From Trema orientale (taxonomy: Eukaryota > Streptophyta > Magnoliopsida > Rosales > Cannabaceae): a DNA stretch of 64,000 bases. Made by a program: the position numbers and the translations under genes. Location: NCBI GenBank assembly GCA_002914845.1, contig JXTC01000042.1, forward strand, positions 1,061,477-1,125,476. Direction: 5' to 3'. Below, piece after piece: positions 58,137 to 64,000 of this stretch. Numbering within the stretch: the stretch's first letter is position 1; each line of letters starts with the position of its first letter. Below the pieces are notes generated by a model. The model made no database searches and was not told the origin of the DNA. It saw only the letters and a program-made list of their open reading frames with translations.

Positions 58137-61100
58137 TCAGCATGGCTTCCGCTTGTCGACCTTTAAATGGATGTTATACCACTTTTTCTTCTTAGGCCGA
58201 TCTCTTGAAGTTGATCGCTTTTCTCTCTCTTGGCCATCTTCTTTAACCTCCTTGGACGGACCCTTGTTCCTGCTTCTACTAGAACTCCGTTTCATTGGAG
58301 GGGCAGCTGTATACGAGGCATGTATCTCATTCCTTTGCTTGAGAAGGTTGTCAATCTGTGTTGAACAAAGAAGAGACAATTTAGAGAGATAAAAGAAACA
58401 GCACGAAAAAGGTTTCCACAAGCTTAACTTACCTCTTGCATTTCTTGTGCGTATCTATTAGTCATTTCTGTAAACTGGGCCAGAACCTGTCAAAACACAC
58501 AGGGTGAAAACTTCTGGAAAAGAATTAACTTTAAATACAAGCTAATAAATGTTCATGTCAAGTCCGGACCTCTCTGTATTCAGTTTCAAATTTTGACAAC
58601 TCCACCCTTTTAGTTAGTATTTCTGCTTCTACAGCCCTTAGGTTGTCCTTTTCTTCCACAAAAGGTTCAGCACAAAGAGCTTCTATCGTGTAGCTTACGC
58701 TTTTAAAAAAATTGTCACCTAGAAGAATTTTCCAAAATACAAAAATAGTCAGAAAGAAGTAGTGCAAAATTAAATAATAATTTATACTGGACATAGAATC
58801 AATGGACACACCGTAAACAGCAAACACATGGGTGCCAGCCTTCAGTTCAGTTATCTCACAAGGCTGAAACCCATCTAACTTTTTGAAGAAGGCAGCATCA
58901 GGATCCTTTGCAGCAGTTACCTGGCAACAAATTTTCAAATAATCCAGTTCAGTGGAAAAGAGAGTGTGAATTTAGGAAACAGAATTGAAGTCGACAAATT
59001 AATTCTTTTACGCCGACATGTGATAACAGCTTACCGAATTCACTGTCTGATCCAATCGGTAGACAGGGAAACAAAGGAAATACATCCCGGCTGATGTAAC
59101 CTTCCCAGTTTTTGCACTGTCCTCCTAATAAACAAACAAAATATGTAAGGTAGACACCAAACAAGATATAAGGCCATGATTAGATTTTAAAGGTCCAGAA
59201 TAAATTATCCACTACAAGGAAATGGAAAATTCCATTCATCTTCATCTTCGAAAATTCCATTCATCTTCATCTTCAAGGAACTAAGAAATGTTTCTGAACC
59301 AGACCCATAATTCATAGACAGAAGTCCACAAATGATTCAGAACCAACACAATTTACATATATGTATACATATATTTTTTTCCTTTTTTTCTTAAATGTGT
59401 ACCTGTAAGGCAAGGCTTAATCCACCACTCACTTCCTGATCAAAATATAATAACTGGGAAAAAAAAAAGGGTGGAAAGAAATAAGACGACAATTCAGTGA
59501 GTGTTGTAATCAGGCAAAAACACAAAACTTGATTAACCTTCACTTCAACCCAAGATAGAATTTTCATCAAGATAAATTGCCACATTAAAATACTTTTCAT
59601 ACTTTGAAACCAATGTAGTTACATACATATATTTTATCAGAACAGCCGATAAAACAAAAGGCAATCAGTTCCACGCAAAAGATCTGCAATATATTTTATG
59701 AATCAACCTTAAACTTGCTTTTGTCAGATGATTGCACTCGGCAAACAAATCCAGCTTGTGCTTCCTCTTCAGTAATTGTGACAGAGTAGAAGTGAGCACA
59801 TTGCTTTTCAACCTGTTGAAAATGGGAAAAATAAACAAACATATAACCAAAATTTACACAAAACAGTTAAAAATAAAACAGAAACTTGAAGAAGTTAAAG
59901 GACACCTCCACCTTTCTGGATATAGGCTGCCCCAGTGGAAGTGGACGAACGGTGACCAAGCCAGTAAGTGCCTCCTCCAAGACAGTTGCTGACACAGTGG
60001 TCTTAATTGGAACCCCAAGTTTACTGGTATATATGACATAAGGCATAAATCTCTTAAGAATATTTATCACAAGTTCTTCAAAAAGTTTAGATAAAAATAA
60101 ATAAATATATATACACATATGAAGAACAAAAAGAGAGACTACATAACTACTAACCTGAAAAGGGCAGCAAACATGGTGTTGACAGCGCCCAAACTTGAAA
60201 GATCTAGCTCCAATTCTTGGCTCTCTGCTTCAACAGCCTAGTCAACAATAATAATCTATCTTAGATGCCAATTTTCTCATTATACCAAAAATAGAAGCCA
60301 AAATAAATTACTCGAAATTTGATGATGGCAAACCAGTTATTATCATAAGAACAACTAGAATCACAACTACCCCAAAATGCCAGAATGTGACTTATGATTC
60401 TCGATAGAATCACAAGTCTATTAATGATATCTAAGCAATAATATCATACCTCAAACCCAGCTGTATCATATTGACGTCGTTTAACCGGATCTGACAAGAT
60501 GTTATATGAGAATGTGACCTCCTTAAACATATCAGCCGCTTGAGGGTCATTTGCATTCTTATCAGGATGGTACCTGCAACAATTTCTTTTAATTACTTAA
60601 AAAAGTACCATTTATCATTATGTATGGCTTCTTGAGACCTAAAACCTTCACCTTCTTACCAACAAGACTAAGACCACCGGTCATTTTGACAATGTCAACC
60701 ACTGAAGCAAAACAAAATCCAAACAAGAATGTCGGTAACACATAAAGTGGAAAATATATGATGCAAAGCCTATCAGCTGTTACTATTTACTGTAGTTCAT
60801 TGACTTAAAAGAAAGACATACCCAAAAAAGTACTTCAGTCTACTTCTAGTTGAAGTTCAAAACATGTGAAGTACATTTTTCCAACAAAAATGACATAGAA
60901 ATGGCAATTAATGCTCACATATGTCTTCAACATTCCTACAACAGGGCATATTTTCCCTATAAATTGACTCTGTTCACTATCAAGGTCAAAGAGCTTAGAA
61001 AAAGCTATAATATCAATGCAGGGGGCAGTTTCAAATTTGCGCACAACTATCTAAACGTCCATATGCTCAAGCGACTTCCTCAAAGGCTCAACTCGGATTT

Positions 61101-61808
61101 AACTTCTTATGAATTGAGTATTGACACAGTAGTCACTCGATAAAGCTACTTCTCAGGCACTTACCATTAACCTCTAAATTAAACTAACTACCTTTATAAT
61201 CATTACCAAAGGACAACATGAAAGACCATAATCTTCTGCTAAATATCCCTAAGCAGCTAAGCTTATCCATCTTTAGTACGTAAAATTCCGGTTGCCCGTT
61301 ATTCCTGTTGTTTGGGTACTCTAGCAGCCCGACCCAAGTAAAATAAAGGAAACATTTCACATAATATATAACAAAATTCTGAAAAAAAAAAAAAAGAAGC
61401 TACAAAATCCTTCATGTTCCTTCACTACTCTCTCTTGTACAAAAATAAAGTTCAAAGTTTGAATGAAATGGAAGCTCAAGCCAAAGGGACTCCATATGTA
61501 ACAAGTAATTGCAATATTGGCATATAAAACAAACCCCCTAATATGTCCAACAACAAAAGATAAAATTCAAACAATATATTGAAATTCCCAGTTCTAGAAA
61601 CTTATATTTCAACCCTCAAATGCATCATAAGCTTAAAAAAATCTGAACAAATTTAAAAAATCTAAACATACTTGAGGGCCATTCGCCGGTAAGCGCTCTT
61701 GATTTCCTGATCAGTGGAGTTCCTAGAGACGCCAAGGACCTCATAAGGGTCCCGCCGGACCTGCTTCGCGGCATCGTGCTTCTCCGATTTCGATCTATGC
61801 GCCGGCAT
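58137..61808 (-). CDS. ARL1: ARG1-LIKE J-domain protein (DNAJ16/ARL1-like)
   Basis: J-domain co-chaperone of the ARG1/ARL group, peripheral endomembrane proteins needed for early gravity signalling and auxin redistribution in Arabidopsis. Eleven exons: 61808-61672, 60573-60450, 60237-60155, 60023-59912, 59812-59708, 59453-59403, 59124-59035, 58920-58812, 58718-58570, 58486-58433, 58355-58137, giving 410 residues. The J domain (about 20-85) has the HPD triad at 48-50. The middle part contains [38 protein letters not shown] and [19 protein letters not shown]. About 300-360 is a predicted coiled coil. The Lys/Arg/Ser-rich C-terminus ends [18 protein letters not shown]. The N-terminus ([20 protein letters not shown]) and [16 protein letters not shown] favour ARL1 over ARG1. 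Exon 4 has two possible donors six bases apart. Confidence 0.93.
59226..59275 (-). repeat. 25-base tandem duplication in intron 6 of the ARL1-like gene
   Basis: Two units (59226-59250 and 59251-59275) share AAAATTCCATTCATCTTCAT followed by CTTC. They are intronic. Confidence 0.85.
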
Positions 61809-62200
61809 TCTCAAATCCACCGGCGATTCCTACCCCCGAAAACCCTAAAATTTCCTCCTCCAACGCCCCCAAAATCCTCGAACAGCTAAGCTCACCACTC
61901 CAAAATCCCAAAATTTCACCTCATATTCGGCCAATTTCTTGAAAAGCCAGTCGTTTCAGGAACACCGGAAAAACCCTAGAAGAAGACCACGAGGACAGGG
62001 AAGCTCCATGCACCTCCGAGCTGGAGCTTGGGAGGAGGGGGCGGAGAGAGAAAGAGACAAGAGGACGAGAAATTGGAGGGGAAATTAGGTGTTTACATTG
62101 TTATTTATTATATAATTTTTTTTTTTTTTTAAAGAAGGATTTTGAATACGAATTGTTCGCTGGTAAAATACACGGGATGCGTAATACGCACTGGGGATGT

Positions 62201-62238
62201 TGACGTACCAGCGGCTACGTGGCAGTCACCCGACGTGA
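62201..62238. promoter_or_regulatory. Cluster of ACGT cores upstream of the ARL1-like gene
   Basis: Three ACGT-containing words fall within 38 bases: TGACGTAC (62201-62208), TACGTGGCA (62216-62224, an ABRE-like site) and CGACGTGAC (62231-62239). They lie about 390-430 bases upstream of the ATG at 61808. They could bind bZIP factors (ABA or light response). This is based on word matches only. Confidence 0.45.
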
Positions 62239-62299
62239 CTTGAGCCGTGTGCGTAGTGCGCATCAGGGCGCATCATAGATCGCGTATTTGAGAGAGAGA

Positions 62300-64000
62300 G
62301 ACAGAGAGACAGAGGGGTTTTGGTTCAAAATGAATGAAGGGAGCTCTGCTCAGCTGGGTTGGGCCCATTCGGCCATTTACTGAAAAACAATGCTAAAAAA
62401 GTTGAATGTTTAAAATCGCAATCAGTGGGGTGGACTGAGGGAGAAATCTGACCTCAATTTACTGATTATTGTTATTACTTTTATAATTTTACTATATAGT
62501 ATTTAATTTATTTTTTTTTTACGAATATTTTTGCTTTTCTTTCTGGGAAAAATGATTATAACCATATGGACTGGTCCCAGCTAAGAAAAGTTTGAAATTA
62601 TGCTTTAACTTATTGTGGGGATGAGTATTTTAATCACCAAGATACACTTTGATCTTTTATCAGGAAGAAAAAAAGAAAAATAGAGAAGAAGATACACTTG
62701 TGGATTGTAATGAGGAGACAGGTGAGAAACCTGTCATTTTTGGTGGACAACATAAAGATGGTTTTTATTTTTATATCATGATTTATATGTATTTTTAAAT
62801 TGGTTTCCTTTTAAAAAAAAAAAATGCTTTGTTTATGTGCTCTTTTCCTTAAAAGCTTTCCATCTATATTGTCTAAACGTGCCATTTAATTTTTAATCAT
62901 AAGACAAGTCTTGAATTTGAGCTAGGAGGTTGTCATTCTTTTTCCCCCACTGATAAACGTACTATAAAAAGTCGAATCACTTGAAAGTTCGAAGTGTCTG
63001 AAATCAGATTATTAGGGTCCCATTCCTCCAATCTAGTGTGTGTATAAAAGGGTTTTTGTAGTCCATTAATTTCTTGGGGAATTATGTCATAGAGCTGTTT
63101 TTTTTTTTGGATACATCAGAGTAGAACTTTTCTTTTAGAACCATTTTGATCAAATCTGAAGTGCATAAATCATCTCAGAAAAAATTATAGCAAGCATAAA
63201 ATAAACCTCACAAACCATTAGATAAATTCTTTTTTTTTTTTTTGAATACCCCATCAGATAAATTCTAAAACATTAAATTTGGCTATGTTCGTAGAACGGA
63301 CTTGTTATATTTTCTTTTGATCTATAAACAAAGGGACAGGGTATCCTAAATACTCATAGACTTCGACAATATTAGAAATCAATATGAGTTTAGCTTGTGA
63401 TCACATCATTGTTCAAATTTAATTTATATCAAGAATTGGTAATTGAATTTGTTATTTTAAGATGACAAGATGCCGTAAAATTTTTTGAGTTTTAGTACCA
63501 ATTGTGAATAAAGATTGACATTTTGCTACTTTGATTTTCAGAAACTGCATCTGAAAAGAGAGGCATTTTCGCATATATTGTTTAGAGACAAAGGACTAAT
63601 AATGCATCTATTATCTAGATCTGTATAGACAAGGACTAATAAATTTGGGATTAGAACATGTATATATAGGAGAACACTGTATTATAATTGATCAGGGTTT
63701 ATCGTATCACTTTTCGTGGTTAAATAAACACTACTTGTCACTTGACCAGCTATACAATGCCCACTTGACCAGCTATACAATGCCAATGCTATGCAGGCAG
63801 CTTGTTTGATGATAGTGCATACAATAAGGAAAAATAAATAAATAAAGGAAATGCTATAATTGCAAATTGCGAAAGGAAAATGTTATAATTGCTAATTTAC
63901 AACCATTTTCTTTTAATTTCAGAAAACAAACTTATTAGTGATTGCACACATAGTTTGGTAGTAATCGCGTCCTTTTATAATGTGATCAGTAGTTCTTACC
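62300..64000. other. Intergenic, no gene recognised
   Basis: AT-rich DNA with T homopolymers (about 62510, 63096, 63228). A perfect 23-base tandem repeat (CACTTGACCAGCTATACAATGCC) lies at 63739-63761 and 63762-63784. No coding region or RNA gene was seen up to the window end. Confidence 0.5.
63739..63784. repeat. 23-base tandem duplication
   Basis: Two perfect copies of CACTTGACCAGCTATACAAT plus GCC. Recent slippage or tandem duplication is likely. Confidence 0.9.

Noticed and set aside
60850-61143. 97-codon plus-strand open frame inside intron 1 of the ARL1-like gene
   Set aside because: Antisense to an intron, no recognised product and no supporting promoter or splice signals.
1-64000. 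CRISPR arrays, operons, origins and rRNA genes
   Set aside because: The window is plant nuclear DNA. No regularly spaced repeats, polycistronic gene strings or rRNA-like stretches are present.

Overview
This is a nuclear plant window, most likely from a eudicot. Protein-coding genes have many introns with GT..AG borders, intergenic DNA is very AT-rich, and the repeats are typical of plants (L1-like LINE, Ty3/Gypsy and Ty1/Copia elements, hAT and foldback MITEs, tRNA-derived SINEs). The species cannot be named from the sequence. Ambiguous bases at 44267, 46723-46748 and 52645 show that it comes from a draft assembly.

Seven host genes can be supported. From left to right they are: a GASA/Snakin cysteine-rich secreted peptide (minus, 2861-3571, 4 exons); an EMB2004-like plastid leucine-rich-repeat protein (minus, 8367-13636, 18 exons); a small secreted His/Met-rich peptide with a probable GPI signal (plus, 20827-21048); an ILR1-like IAA-amino acid hydrolase (minus, 21580-23811, 5 exons); a RopGEF with a PRONE domain (minus, 49897-52531, 5 exons); an intronless class III peroxidase of the PRX31/41/63 type (plus, 55994-56989); and an ARG1-LIKE J-domain protein (minus, 58137-61808, 11 exons). 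Exon borders were read directly from splice sites and reading-frame phase. All models give continuous frames, with lengths of 108, 609, 73, 445, 568, 331 and 410 residues.

The spaces between genes are layered with transposons. 13.9-18.7 kb holds foldback MITEs, two hAT-like elements each with 8-base target duplications, and an old block duplication. A tRNA-derived SINE lies at 20.0 kb. From 28.7 to 39.9 kb there is an L1-like LINE with a 14-base target duplication and a poly-A tail. It was later split by a Gypsy LTR element (5-base duplication ACTTG, two 229-base LTRs) and by an hAT-like element (8-base duplication). From about 40.3 to 48.7 kb lies an older, decayed Copia element with a 2.4 kb stretch of unrelated DNA in its middle.

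The host genes do not form an operon-like unit, as expected for a plant. Several have plant hormone or signalling roles by family (GASA with gibberellin; ILR1 with auxin release; RopGEF with Rop GTPase polarity signalling; ARG1/ARL with gravitropism and auxin transport), but their closeness here is probably chance. I found no convincing undescribed multi-gene system. The most useful observations are the dated nest of insertions, new MITE families with visible target duplications, a duplicated splice donor in the EMB2004-like gene, the small metal-ligand-rich peptide, and a probable assembly error at 44.1-44.4 kb.
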